A DNA stretch of 44,139 bases from the NCBI GenBank assembly GCA_025454175.1, contig JALOOX010000024.1, positions 1-44,139 of the forward strand, in the 5' to 3' direction. Positions 8,076 through 16,311 of the stretch are shown one piece after another (position 1 is the first letter of the stretch; the number at the start of each line of letters is the position of its first letter). The notes beneath the pieces were generated by a model. That model did not search any database and was not told the DNA's origin. It was given only the letters and a program-made list of their open reading frames with translations. Source of the stretch: Syntrophobacteraceae bacterium (GTDB taxonomy: Bacteria > Desulfobacterota > Syntrophobacteria > Syntrophobacterales > Syntrophobacteraceae). The position numbers and the translations under genes were made by a program.

Positions 8076-8855
8076 CTACTTCCCCCTGTAGACGGGTTTT
8101 CTCTTCTCACGGAACGCTGCCAGCCCCTCCAGTCGATCCTCGGTGGGGATCAGCGTCCAATAGGCATTGGACTCGATGGCGAGGCCGGTGCCGATGTCGG
8201 TCTCCAGGCCATGGTTGATGGCAACCTTGGCCTGCTGAATGGCGATGGGCCCGGTCTCGCAGATCATGGCGGCCAAGGCCCGGCATTCGTCCAGAAGCCC
8301 CTCGGGCGGGCAGATCTTATTGGCGAGGCCGATCTCGAGGGCTTCGGCGGCTTCCACCCGTCTCCCCGTGAAGATGAGCTCCTTGGCCTTGCCCCTTCCC
8401 ACCAGCCTCGGCAGCCTCTGGGTGCCGCCGGCCCCTGGAATGATGGCCAGCCTGGTCTCCGTCAATCCCATGGATGCCGCGGTCGAAACGATGCGCATGT
8501 CGCACGCCAGGGCGAGCTCGGTTCCGCCGCCGAGGGCGATGCCGTTAACGGCGGCGATGACCGGCTTGTTCATGTTTTCGATGAAGGTGAACAGGTTGCG
8601 GATGGTGTAAATGAACTCCCGAACCTGCTGCTCGCTCAGCGTGGCCCGCTCCTTGAGGTCGGCCCCGGCGCAGAACGCCTTGCCGGCCCCCGTGATGATG
8701 ACCACCCGGACTTCGTTGTCGAAGTGAATGGCTTCGACCTTTTCCTTGAGGGCCCGCAGCATCCCGAAGCTGAAGGAGTTCATCACATCGGGACGGTTCA
8801 GCGTGAGAAGGGCAACCTGATGCTGCCGTTCCTCCAAAACCAGTTCTGTCTCCAT
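8076..8855 (-). CDS. liuC: Methylglutaconyl-CoA hydratase-like enoyl-CoA hydratase
   Basis: This 259 aa crotonase-family protein has the oxyanion-hole segments FCAGADLKERA and NGIALGGGTELALACDMRI, and the catalytic-Glu loops ETRLAIIPGAGGTQRLPR. Features beyond the generic crotonase favour the AUH/LiuC methylglutaconyl-CoA hydratase branch: ADLKERA, AKELIFTGR, GLAIESNAYWTLIPTEDRLEGLAAF and the terminal EKRKPVYRG. It would hydrate 3-methylglutaconyl-CoA to HMG-CoA, the step after methylcrotonoyl-CoA carboxylase, which matches the next gene. GGGGAGGGGAGC precedes ATG 8855, and only 14 nt separate it from the dehydrogenase stop, so the three genes form one operon. A generic short-chain enoyl-CoA hydratase is the alternative. 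Confidence 0.85.
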   Translation of the reverse strand: METELVLEERQHQVALLTLNRPDVMNSFSFGMLRALKEKVEAIHFDNEVRVVIITGAGKAFCAGADLKERATLSEQQVREFIYTIRNLFTFIENMNKPVIAAVNGIALGGGTELALACDMRIVSTAASMGLTETRLAIIPGAGGTQRLPRLVGRGKAKELIFTGRRVEAAEALEIGLANKICPPEGLLDECRALAAMICETGPIAIQQAKVAINHGLETDIGTGLAIESNAYWTLIPTEDRLEGLAAFREKRKPVYRGK

Positions 8856-8869
8856 GCTCCCCTCCCCGG

Positions 8870-10054
8870 TTATCTCTGAGCCTTCCTGGCGAACTCCTCG
8901 CGGGTCAGCTCCCTGGCGATGATCATCCGGCGGACCTCGCTCGTTCCGGCACCGATCTCGTACAGCTTGGCGTCGCGCCAGAGCTTCTGAACCGGGAATT
9001 CCAGGCAGTAGCCGTATCCACCATGGATCTGGATGCCCTGGTCACAAACCCAGGTCGCCGTCTCCCCCGCAAACAGGATGGCCGCCGCGGCCTGCCGGGT
9101 GAGCTCCGTTCCCTTGCCGCCCCGCTTGGCGCTTTGGGCCACGGTGGCGGCACGATAGACCAGGAGGCGGGCGGCTTCGGTCCGGGCATACATGTCCGCA
9201 AGCTTCTGCTGAATCATCTGGAAGTTGGCGATGGGCTGGCCGAACTGCTCGCGCTCCACGGCATACCTGACGGAGTAGTCGAGAGCCTGCTGAGCCATGC
9301 CGACGGAGCCGGCCGCCAGGACGATGCGCTCGATGTCGAGTCCACTGGTCATGACATGGACCCCCATGTTCTCCTGCCCCACCATGTTCTCCGCCGGCAC
9401 TTCACAGTTGTCGAAAACCAGCTCGGCGGTGGGGGAGCCGCGCATGCCGACCTTCTTGAGCTTCCTCGATACGGAATAACCGGGAAACTCCTTTTCGACG
9501 ATGAACGCGCTGATGCCCTTGGCTCCGAGGTCCGGCTCCGTCTTGGCGTAGACCAGAAGCGTGTCCGCGACGGGACCATTGGTGATGAAAATCTTGGTGC
9601 CATTCAAGATGTACTTGTCGCCCTTCTTCACCGCCCGGGTGCGCAGGCTCATGGCGTCGGAACCGGCATTGGGCTCGGTCAGGCCGAGAGCGCCGATTTT
9701 TTCGCCACTGATGAGCGGGGGCAGGTATTTTTCCTTGAGGGCTTCGTTGGCATTCTTGTGAATGTTATTGGCGCAGAGGTTGGAGTGCGCACCGTAGGTC
9801 ATGGCCAGGGCCGGGCAGATGCGGCTCATCTCCTCGATGGCCAGGGCCTGCATGAGGACGTCGCCCCCGAGGCCGCCGTACTTCTCATCCATGGTGATTC
9901 CAAGGATGCCGATCTCCGCGCATTTCTTGAAAAAGTCGGGAGGAAACCAATCTTCTTCATCAATCTTTTCCTGCAGGGGGCCGAGCTCCTGAACGGACCA
10001 CTTGTAAACCGTTTCCTTGATCATGCGTTGTTCATCGGTCAATTGGAAATCCAT
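8870..10054 (-). CDS. liuA: Isovaleryl-CoA dehydrogenase-type acyl-CoA dehydrogenase
   Basis: This 394 aa acyl-CoA dehydrogenase begins MDFQLTDEQRMIKETV with GGGAGG 8 nt upstream of ATG 10054; the frame extends further upstream but that part is not protein-like. The family blocks are GALGLTEPNAGSDAMSLRT, KIFITNGPVADTLLVYAKT, then GMRGSPTAELVFDNCEVP, and the C-terminal FAD/dimer block GIQIHGGYGYCLEFPVQKLWRD and GTSEVRRMIIAREL. The TYGAHSNLC and SGLDIERIVLA segments resemble isovaleryl-CoA dehydrogenase, where the catalytic Glu lies in the latter helix (the E of DIER), rather than the Glu near the C-terminus used by short-chain enzymes. It oxidises isovaleryl-CoA to 3-methylcrotonyl-CoA and passes electrons to ETF. 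First gene of the liu-like operon. Confidence 0.87.
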   Translation of the reverse strand: MDFQLTDEQRMIKETVYKWSVQELGPLQEKIDEEDWFPPDFFKKCAEIGILGITMDEKYGGLGGDVLMQALAIEEMSRICPALAMTYGAHSNLCANNIHKNANEALKEKYLPPLISGEKIGALGLTEPNAGSDAMSLRTRAVKKGDKYILNGTKIFITNGPVADTLLVYAKTEPDLGAKGISAFIVEKEFPGYSVSRKLKKVGMRGSPTAELVFDNCEVPAENMVGQENMGVHVMTSGLDIERIVLAAGSVGMAQQALDYSVRYAVEREQFGQPIANFQMIQQKLADMYARTEAARLLVYRAATVAQSAKRGGKGTELTRQAAAAILFAGETATWVCDQGIQIHGGYGYCLEFPVQKLWRDAKLYEIGAGTSEVRRMIIARELTREEFARKAQR

Positions 10055-10271
10055 TACGATCCTCCCTCGTGGATTGCAGTTTTGAGTCGCTGTGGAGAAC
10101 ATTAACTTCCATGGAAGCCCCGTTCCCGCCGGGGGCTCCCGTAGCCTGGACATTGTGCGCACGAGCTTTCGAAGCGGGCCTGGTCGTATGCGGGCGCGGT
10201 CAGGGGCGAAAACGCGCATGAGCCGGTGGAACGGTTCCTGTGGTACCCCCCCAGGTCCTGTACAATTTTTG

Positions 10272-10299
10272 TTAATATCAAATTTATTGAATAAATCAA
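10272..10299 (-). promoter_or_regulatory. Candidate promoter of the liu operon
   Basis: On the minus strand, TTGATT (10294-10299) and TATTAA (10272-10277) are spaced by 16 nt in an AT-rich island that contrasts with the GC-rich surroundings. It would give a leader of about 210 nt. The fit to sigma-70 is moderate and no start site is known. Confidence 0.3.
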
Positions 10300-10355
10300 A
10301 AACTAATTTTCGCGACAATAAAGAGACGACGACCTGGAAGTCGATGTTAAACAAT

Positions 10356-10384
10356 TTGAAACATTTATAAGTTTCCTTTAACAT
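10356..10384 (+). promoter_or_regulatory. Candidate promoter and operator of the CoA-transferase gene
   Basis: TTGAAA (10356-10361) and TAACAT (10379-10384) are spaced by exactly 17 nt, 61 nt before the ATG at 10445. An inverted repeat GAAAC-N8-GTTTC (10358-10375) overlaps the -35 and fills most of the spacer, where a repressor would block polymerase. GAAAC/GTTTC half-sites recall fatty-acid regulators such as PsrA, but the spacer is longer than in PsrA sites. Confidence 0.4.
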
Positions 10385-10444
10385 TACGGCGTCCAAGCTA
10401 CCGGTCCACGCGACTCCTGAATCACCCCCGAGAGGAGCAAGATC

Positions 10445-12316
10445 ATGATCGACAAGTATTGGCCCGACGACTACCTGGTGAAGCGGCGTTCATCGCAGGA
10501 GGCCATAGCCAGGATCAAGCCGGGCCAGCGCGTCTTCATCGGCACTTCGTGCGGCGAGCCCCAGCACCTGGTGAAGGAGCTGGCCGCCCAGTCCGGGAAT
10601 TTCACCGACATCGAGGTGGTTCGGCTCCTCAGCCTGGAAACGGCGCCCCTCACGCTCATGGCCAACGAGAAGTCGAGCAACGCCTTCACGGTGCGCTCCT
10701 TTTACTCGGGGTCCGGCATTTCGAGGGCCCTGGCCGGCAACCGCCGCTTTTTCACCCCCATCAACCTCTCCGCGGTGCCGCGCCTTTTCATGAGCCATCA
10801 GATTCCCATCCACGTGGCGTTGATCCAGGTTTCTCCTCCCGACGATTTTGGCTGGATGAGCCTGGGGATTTCGGTGGACGTGACCCTCTCGGCGGCCTTG
10901 TCGGCCGATCTCGTGATCGCCCAGGTGAATCCCAGGATGCCGCGCGTGCTGGGCCGGTCCTTCATCCACGTGGACGACGTGGACGTGGTGGTGGAGCACG
11001 AGGAGGATCTCCTGACGGTTGGAGACATGGTGGAGCTCGAGGCCGGGAAGATGATCGGGAGGTTTGTGGCCAGGCTCATCGAGGACGGCTCGACCCTCCA
11101 GCTGGGTCTCGGGGCTACCCCCCAGGCCACCCTGCTGGCCATGGAGGACAAAAACGACCTGGGAGTGCACACCGAATTCCTGACGGACGGTCTGCTGGGC
11201 CTCATCTCCCGGGGAGTGATCACCAACCGGAAAAAGGGCGTGAACGAGGGCAAGCTGGTGGCCAGCAGCGCCATCGGCACCGCGAATCTCTATGAATACC
11301 TGCACGACAATCCGGCCATCGAGTTCCATCCGTCGGACTACGTGAACAGTCCCATGGTCATCGCGTCCCACAACAAGATGGTGTCCCTCAACGTGGCGAC
11401 GGTCATGGATCTCACGGGGCAGGTGGCGGTGGATGCGCTTCCGCACAACCATTATTCCGGTGTCACCGGGGTCCTGGATTTCGTGCGGGGGGCCGCCCAG
11501 TCCCCCGGCGGCAAGTCCGTGCTCATGATCGTCTCGACAACCAGGGACGGCACCCTGAGCCGCATTGTCCCCACGCTGGAGGACAAGGCGGTCGTGGTTC
11601 CGAGGAGTGATGTCTATTACGTGGTGAGCGAATTCGGCGTGGTGAACCTTTTCGGCAAGAGCCTCCAGGAGCGCGCCATGGCCATGATCAGCCTGGCCCA
11701 CCCGGATTTTCGCGACGAGCTTTTCGTCCGCGCCAAGGAGCTGGGGCTCATCGGGCAGCACCGGACCTTGAAGGAGTCCATCCAGGCCGTCTATCCCCTG
11801 AAATACGAGGAGTCCATCCGGATGGGCGACCAGAAGATCACCATCCGCCCCGCCAAGCCCGTGGACGAGAGAAGGCTGCAGGAGCACTTTTACAATCTCG
11901 ACAAGAACGACATCCTCTCCCGCTTTTTCCACAAGAAGACGAGCTTCATCCGGGATGATGTGGCCTCCATGTTCCAGATCGACTATACGAAGGAAATGAC
12001 CATGGTGGCCACCGTCGGCGAGCTCGGCTTCGGAAGGATCATCGCCGTGGGCGGTTACGTGCTGGACGAGCGGAGGAACCTGGCCGAGGTGGCGTTTTCG
12101 GTCACCCTGGAATGGAAGCGGAGGGGGCTCTCGAAGTGTATCCTTCACAAGCTGGCCGAGGCGGCCAGGGACAACGGCATCGAGGGGCTGGTGGCCTACA
12201 CGTCCATCAACAACAAGCCCATGATCGGGCTTTTCAAGACCCTGCCCTACAAGGTCAAGATGAGTGCCGAGGACGACATGGTGGACCTGGTCTGCCGGTT
12301 CGACGAGCCGCTCTGA
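10445..12316 (+). CDS. Acetyl-CoA hydrolase/CoA-transferase fused to a GNAT domain
   Basis: The 623 aa protein has two parts. Residues about 1-455 are a class I CoA-transferase of the 4-hydroxybutyrate/acetyl-CoA hydrolase type: an N-terminal GQRVFIGTSCGEPQHLV, the VHTEFLTDGLL block containing the likely catalytic Glu, and FVRGAAQSPGGKSVL and YYVVSEFGVVNLFGKSLQERA near its end. Residues about 465-623 are a GNAT acyltransferase, with ITIRPAKPVDERRLQEHF, the strand EVAFSVTLEWKRRGLSKCILHKLAE carrying the acetyl-CoA pyrophosphate loop (Q/RxxGxG-like RRGLSK), and GIEGLVAYTSINNKPMIGLF. It probably moves CoA between acetyl-CoA and organic acids such as isovalerate; the GNAT part may acylate a protein lysine. 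It is divergent from the liu operon, which suggests it activates that pathway's substrate. Confidence 0.9.
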   Translation: MIDKYWPDDYLVKRRSSQEAIARIKPGQRVFIGTSCGEPQHLVKELAAQSGNFTDIEVVRLLSLETAPLTLMANEKSSNAFTVRSFYSGSGISRALAGNRRFFTPINLSAVPRLFMSHQIPIHVALIQVSPPDDFGWMSLGISVDVTLSAALSADLVIAQVNPRMPRVLGRSFIHVDDVDVVVEHEEDLLTVGDMVELEAGKMIGRFVARLIEDGSTLQLGLGATPQATLLAMEDKNDLGVHTEFLTDGLLGLISRGVITNRKKGVNEGKLVASSAIGTANLYEYLHDNPAIEFHPSDYVNSPMVIASHNKMVSLNVATVMDLTGQVAVDALPHNHYSGVTGVLDFVRGAAQSPGGKSVLMIVSTTRDGTLSRIVPTLEDKAVVVPRSDVYYVVSEFGVVNLFGKSLQERAMAMISLAHPDFRDELFVRAKELGLIGQHRTLKESIQAVYPLKYEESIRMGDQKITIRPAKPVDERRLQEHFYNLDKNDILSRFFHKKTSFIRDDVASMFQIDYTKEMTMVATVGELGFGRIIAVGGYVLDERRNLAEVAFSVTLEWKRRGLSKCILHKLAEAARDNGIEGLVAYTSINNKPMIGLFKTLPYKVKMSAEDDMVDLVCRFDEPL

Positions 12317-12364
12317 TGGCGCGGCTCCGGGGGAGGCAATCAATCGATCCCAGGAGGACGGAGG

Positions 12365-13408
12365 ATGGATGGCATGGGGATGATCGATCTGCGATCCGAT
12401 ACGGTGACGCACCCGACACCCGAGATGCGCCGGGCCATGGCCGAGGCGGAGGTGGGAGACGATGTTCTCGGGGAGGACCCGACGGTGAAACGCCTCGAGA
12501 ACCTGGCGGCCGAGCGGCTCGGGAAGGAGTCGGGCCTTTTCGTCGCGAGCGGCACCATGGGGAACCTGGTCAGCATCCTCACCCACTGTGGCCGGGGCGA
12601 TGAAGTGATCCTGGGCGACAATTCGCACACCTTCAACTACGAGCAGGGGGGCATCGCGGCCCTCGGGTCCGTCCACCCGCGCACGGTCCGCAACCGTCCG
12701 GACGGGACCCTGGACCTGGCGGAAGTCGAGCAGGCCGTTCGGCCGGACAATGTCCATTTTCCGAGAACGCGGCTCATTGTGCTTGAAAACACGCAGAACC
12801 GCTGCCACGGGCGGGCGCTGGAGGCGGGTTATCTCAGGGCGGTCCGGGAGCTGGCCGATCGCCGTCAACTGAGGATTCACGTCGACGGGGCGCGACTTTT
12901 CAACGCGGCAGCAGCCCTGGGTGTCCAAGCTGGGGAGCTTGCGGCGGACGCCGACTCCGTCTCGTTCTGCCTGAGCAAGGGTCTCGCCGCTCCCGTGGGG
13001 TCGGTGGTCTGCGCTTCCAGCCCGTTCATTGCCGAGGCCCGGCGGATGCGCAAGGCGCTGGGCGGTGGCATGCGGCAGGCGGGAGTGCTGGCCGCGGCCG
13101 GCATCGTCGCCCTCAGCACCATGATCGACCGCCTCCCCGAAGACCACGCCAACGCAAGGCTCCTGGCCGAGGGGCTGGCTTCCCTGGAAGGTTTGACGGT
13201 CCAGGTTGAAAACGTTCAGTCGAACATCGTCTACTTTGATGTCGCCCCCGGAGGGATGACGGCCGTGGAGCTTGCGGCCCGGTTGAGGAGCCGCGGCGTC
13301 CTCGTGCTTCCCTCGGCGGAGCGGACCCTTCGCGCCGTGACCCATTACATGGTGGCCCGCCGGGACATCCTGCGCGCCCTGGAGATCGTCCGGGAGGAGA
13401 TGGCCTGA
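12365..13408 (+). CDS. ltaE: Low-specificity L-threonine aldolase
   Basis: This PLP enzyme cleaves L-threonine and allo-threonine to glycine and acetaldehyde. The 347 aa protein has the family opening MIDLRSDTVTHPTPEMRRAM, the acidic GDDVLGEDPTVKRLE, FVASGTMGNLVSIL, the GDNSHTFNYEQGG loop, LENTQNRCHGRAL, the cofactor-ring Asp in HVDGARLFNAAAALG, and the Schiff-base lysine in SFCLSKGLAAPVGS (Lys205). GGAGG lies 7 nt before the ATG at 12365; an in-frame ATG at 12374 is also possible. It follows the CoA-transferase by 48 nt on the same strand and may be co-transcribed, though no pathway link is evident. Confidence 0.94.
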   Translation: MDGMGMIDLRSDTVTHPTPEMRRAMAEAEVGDDVLGEDPTVKRLENLAAERLGKESGLFVASGTMGNLVSILTHCGRGDEVILGDNSHTFNYEQGGIAALGSVHPRTVRNRPDGTLDLAEVEQAVRPDNVHFPRTRLIVLENTQNRCHGRALEAGYLRAVRELADRRQLRIHVDGARLFNAAAALGVQAGELAADADSVSFCLSKGLAAPVGSVVCASSPFIAEARRMRKALGGGMRQAGVLAAAGIVALSTMIDRLPEDHANARLLAEGLASLEGLTVQVENVQSNIVYFDVAPGGMTAVELAARLRSRGVLVLPSAERTLRAVTHYMVARRDILRALEIVREEMA

Positions 13409-13442
13409 TCGCGGCGGCGGTCCCATGTGACCAAGCGCCTTT

Positions 13443-13462
13443 GATTTAAATCGATTTAAATC
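13443..13462. repeat. Perfect 20-bp palindrome (tandem GATTTAAATC)
   Basis: Two adjacent copies of the self-complementary decamer GATTTAAATC form a perfect 20-bp palindrome in an AT-rich spacer between ltaE and tRNA-Leu. It is not followed by a T tract, so it looks more like a protein-binding site than a terminator. Confidence 0.5.
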
Positions 13463-13553
13463 CTTTACCTTGAACCTCATGCCATAATCGCCTTGACTTG
13501 AATGGTAAAAAGTGATTTTAGAGAAAAGTTTACGGATTTCGCTGAAGTTTGCT

Positions 13554-13636
13554 GCGAGAGTGGCGGAATTGGCAGACGCACTGGACTTAGGATCCAGCGG
13601 GTGACCGTGGGGGTTCAACTCCCCCCTCTCGCACCA
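13554..13636 (+). tRNA. tRNA-Leu (anticodon UAG)
   Basis: The 83-nt sequence folds with acceptor stem GCGAGAG/CTCTCGC, anticodon stem CTGGA/TCCAG around loop CTTAGGA (anticodon TAG), a variable arm (CGGGTGACCGTG) as expected for a class II tRNA, T-arm GGGGGTTCAACTCCCCC and an encoded CCA. It lies 69 nt upstream of tig; a TTGACT at 13493-13498 may be its -35. Confidence 0.95.
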
Positions 13637-13705
13637 GAGGAAGTCGCTGGCGGCGTTTGCCTCCCATGATGGCATCTCCCATGGTCGAAAGGAAGGTCTG
13701 AAGAG

Positions 13706-15046
13706 GTGGAATTGAACGTTTCCGTAGAAGATTTGAGCCCGAGCCAGAAAAGGCTCCACGTTGAGATCCCTGCCAAGAAGGTCCAGCAGGCCATCGACAA
13801 GCGTTATCGCGATCTGTCCGCCAATGTGCGCATCAAGGGATTCAGGCCGGGCAAGGTCCCCCGCAACATCCTCAAATCCTATTACGGCAAATCGATCGAG
13901 CACGAAGTCACAGCCCAGTTCATCGAGGAGTCCTTCCCGCAGGCCCTTCGAGAATCGGATATCAAGCCGCTGGTCGAAGCCGAGGTGGATGAGTCTAAGT
14001 TCGATGAAAGCGGAGCGTTGGTCTATGCCGCCATCGTTGAGGTCTGTCCGCCTTTTGACCTGGCCGATTACAGGGGGTTGCCCGTTCAGCGGAGCGAGGC
14101 CGCGGTCACGGATGAGATGGTGCAGGCGGAGCTTGAGCGCCTCCGGGAGCAGCATGCGGAGCTCAAGGCCATCGAGCTGGAGCGGGGCGTCCGCTACGGG
14201 GATGTTGTGGTCATCGAATACCGATCCTGGCCCGAGGGGGCTGAAGCGGCCAGCGCCCAGGCCAGCGAGCAGATGGTCGAGGTGGGCAAGAACAAGCTCC
14301 ATCCGGACTTCGACGAGCACCTGGTGGGCCACTTTTCCGGAGACACCCTGTCTTTTGTCCTGGACCAGCCCGAAGGGGAAGGCTCCTCTTCGGAATCTCC
14401 GCTTCAGACCCACTACGAGGTCACCATCCGGGAGGTCAAGGAGAAGACGGTTCCCGAGGCGAACGACGAATTCGCTCAAACCATGGGGAGCTTCGAAACG
14501 CTGGAGGACCTGAGGAAGGAAATATCGAGCCAGTTGCGGCAGCGGCTTGACGAGCAGGGCCGGGGAGAGGTACGCAGGCAAATCGGCGACCATCTCCTGG
14601 AGCGGATGCCGTTCGAAGTGCCCGCCAAAGCCGTCGAAAAGGAAGTGGAGCAGCAGCTTCGGGCCTTTCAGTACCAGTTTCAGAGCCAGGGTCTCAAGGT
14701 GGATCCAGACATGTTCGACACCCCTGAGATACGGGGGGAGTACCGGCCCCAGGCGGAGCGCAACGTCCGTCTGAGCCTGATACTGAGCCGTATCGCCGAG
14801 GAGGAGGGCCTGAGGCTGACGGACGAGGAGGTGGATCAGCTGTACCAGCAAGTGGCCCGCATGACTCGCATGACCATCGAGGAGGTGAAGGAGAAATACG
14901 CCGACAGCCCCCTGGTGGAGCAGGCCAAGGAGAATCAAATCAAGGAGAAGGTCTTCGGTCTCATCGAGGAGCATCTGGCCGATTCCGGTCCAGCCCCCGA
15001 GGCCCAGGGCGCCGATGAGGTCTCAGAAACTGCGGAACAGGAGTAG
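13706..15046 (+). CDS. tig: Trigger factor
   Basis: Trigger factor is the ribosome-bound chaperone that receives nascent chains at the tunnel exit. The 446 aa protein has the N-terminal ribosome-binding domain with the signature [20 protein letters not shown] near residues 45-64, a central FKBP-like prolyl isomerase domain (from about [15 protein letters not shown] to [16 protein letters not shown]) and a long helical C-terminal domain ([15 protein letters not shown] onwards). The start is GTG with GGAAGG 9 nt upstream; an ATG at 13681 meets a stop after six codons. It heads the usual tig-clpP-clpX-lon order, and clpP starts 4 nt after its stop, so the two are coupled. Confidence 0.95.
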   Translation: MELNVSVEDLSPSQKRLHVEIPAKKVQQAIDKRYRDLSANVRIKGFRPGKVPRNILKSYYGKSIEHEVTAQFIEESFPQALRESDIKPLVEAEVDESKFDESGALVYAAIVEVCPPFDLADYRGLPVQRSEAAVTDEMVQAELERLREQHAELKAIELERGVRYGDVVVIEYRSWPEGAEAASAQASEQMVEVGKNKLHPDFDEHLVGHFSGDTLSFVLDQPEGEGSSSESPLQTHYEVTIREVKEKTVPEANDEFAQTMGSFETLEDLRKEISSQLRQRLDEQGRGEVRRQIGDHLLERMPFEVPAKAVEKEVEQQLRAFQYQFQSQGLKVDPDMFDTPEIRGEYRPQAERNVRLSLILSRIAEEEGLRLTDEEVDQLYQQVARMTRMTIEEVKEKYADSPLVEQAKENQIKEKVFGLIEEHLADSGPAPEAQGADEVSETAEQE

Positions 15047-15050
15047 TGAG

Positions 15051-15668
15051 ATGTCGCTCATTCCAATCGTCATCGAGCAGAGCAGCCGCGGAGAACGCGC
15101 TTTCGATATTTATTCCAGGCTCCTCAGGGACCGGATCATCTTTCTGGGAACGGCCGTGACGGATGATGTGGCCAATGTGATCATTGCCCAGATGTTGTTT
15201 CTGGAATCGGAGGATCCCGACAAGGACATTTACTTCTACATCAACTCTCCGGGTGGACTGGTGACGGCGGGGCTCGCCATCTATGACACCATGCAGTACA
15301 TCAAGCCCGATGTCTCGACCCTCTGCATGGGCCAGTCGGCCAGCATGGCGGCGGTGCTGCTGGCGGCGGGAGTGAAGGGAAAGCGCTACGCGCTCCCCCA
15401 TGTTCGCATCATGCTCCATCAGCCCATGGGGGGATTTCAGGGTCAGGCCACCGACGTGGAGATCCAGGCTCGCGAAATCCTCAGGCTCCGGGAGGAGTTA
15501 AACCGGATCTTGATGGACCACACGGGCAAGACCTATGACCAGATCCAGACCGACACCGATCGCGACTTCTACATGTCCGGAGAGCAGGCCAAGAATTACG
15601 GCCTGGTCGACGAAGTGATCACCCGGCGGCTCGTGACGCCGCAGGGGCAGAAACTGAGCGTCACCTAG
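15051..15668 (+). CDS. clpP: ATP-dependent Clp protease proteolytic subunit
   Basis: ClpP is the tetradecameric serine peptidase driven by ClpX or ClpA. The 205 aa protein has the complete triad: Ser98 in [11 protein letters not shown], His123 in [10 protein letters not shown] and Asp172 in TDRDFYMS. The mature N-terminus follows a short leader, [28 protein letters not shown] 15051 is chosen because AGGAG lies 9 nt upstream and the product matches the family; an open frame 12 codons earlier overlaps tig. The TAG stop codon lies inside the left end of a small inverted-repeat element (15667-15758), so that element borders the coding end directly. Confidence 0.97.
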   Translation: MSLIPIVIEQSSRGERAFDIYSRLLRDRIIFLGTAVTDDVANVIIAQMLFLESEDPDKDIYFYINSPGGLVTAGLAIYDTMQYIKPDVSTLCMGQSASMAAVLLAAGVKGKRYALPHVRIMLHQPMGGFQGQATDVEIQAREILRLREELNRILMDHTGKTYDQIQTDTDRDFYMSGEQAKNYGLVDEVITRRLVTPQGQKLSVT

Positions 15669-15758
15669 GAGGCTGTCCGAGAACGGGCACATCGCCTTCC
15701 GCTGTCATCCCGGCTTTTGCTGGAATGGCATTCCGGAGGCATTGTCGGACAGCCTTCT
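15667..15758. repeat. Small inverted-repeat (MITE-like) element, copy 1
   Basis: A 92-bp stretch is bounded by 17-bp terminal inverted repeats with two mismatches: AGGAGGCTGTCCGAGAA at 15667-15683 and its complement at 15742-15758. The left arm, extended to CTAGGAGGCTGTCCGAGAAC, is identical over 20 nt to the right arm of the element at 37971-38105. No coding sequence lies inside and no clear target duplication is visible. The element begins at the second base of the clpP stop codon. Confidence 0.6.
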
Positions 15759-16311
15759 GGACCTTCGGGTGCGAATCGGGAGGGGGTGGCGTGCGGAGCG
15801 GCTTCGGGGCTTGCGGACCGCGCCGCCCCTTCCCGGAGGATTCCCGCCGGAGCTTTGACTTTCCCTCCCCGTGGCATCCGCTGAACCGCGGAGCCACTTG
15901 TCTTTTCTCCCCGTTAGTGTTCCCATAAGCCTCACGTCGCGGAATAGGCCCGTGTCATGGATGCTGTCCCATTTGTGGCCTTTCTGCGCTGTTGCAGCCC
16001 CTTCCGGGGCCGCGGGTCAATCTCGTGGGTCGGCTTGAGCTTTCGGCTGTGGCATGAGATGTGCTTCATGTCCTTCCATGGATGGGGGAGACTTTCCCTT
16101 GACGTTTGAATCGGTTACGGAGGGAGTTGCTCGAACTGGGTGGGGCATGGCGCATCGTCCGAACGGCGCAGGCAGAGAATTTCAAGTAGCTAATTGGGAA
16201 CCCCATGTTTATAATAGAATCGCTTGTAGCTTTTGTTTGCGGCATGACGTTGAGCGCAATCCCGCGTCGAAGTTGATTTCGGTGCTGCACGGATAGATTA
16301 GGAGGGTTCGA
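15759..16311. other. Non-coding spacer between clpP and clpX
   Basis: About 550 nt without a credible gene separates the repeat element from clpX. The first half is GC-rich without a coding pattern; the last 130 nt are less GC-rich and contain the candidate clpX promoter at 16206-16215. AGGAGG (16301-16306) is the clpX ribosome-binding site. Confidence 0.5.
16206..16215 (+). promoter_or_regulatory. Candidate -10 element of clpX
   Basis: A consensus TATAAT (16210-16215) preceded by TGTT lies 97 nt before the clpX ATG. No good -35 is found at 16-18 nt. It suggests clpX is transcribed independently of tig-clpP. Confidence 0.35.

Noticed and set aside
6594..8879. A 761-codon open frame on the plus strand opposite liuB and liuC
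   Set aside because: The sense strand encodes two complete recognisable enzymes; this frame has only antisense composition.
10490..14974. A 1494-codon open frame on the minus strand
   Set aside because: It runs antisense through the CoA-transferase/GNAT gene, threonine aldolase, tRNA-Leu and tig, all with clear families. The His/Asp/Gly-rich translation is typical of GC-rich antisense frames.
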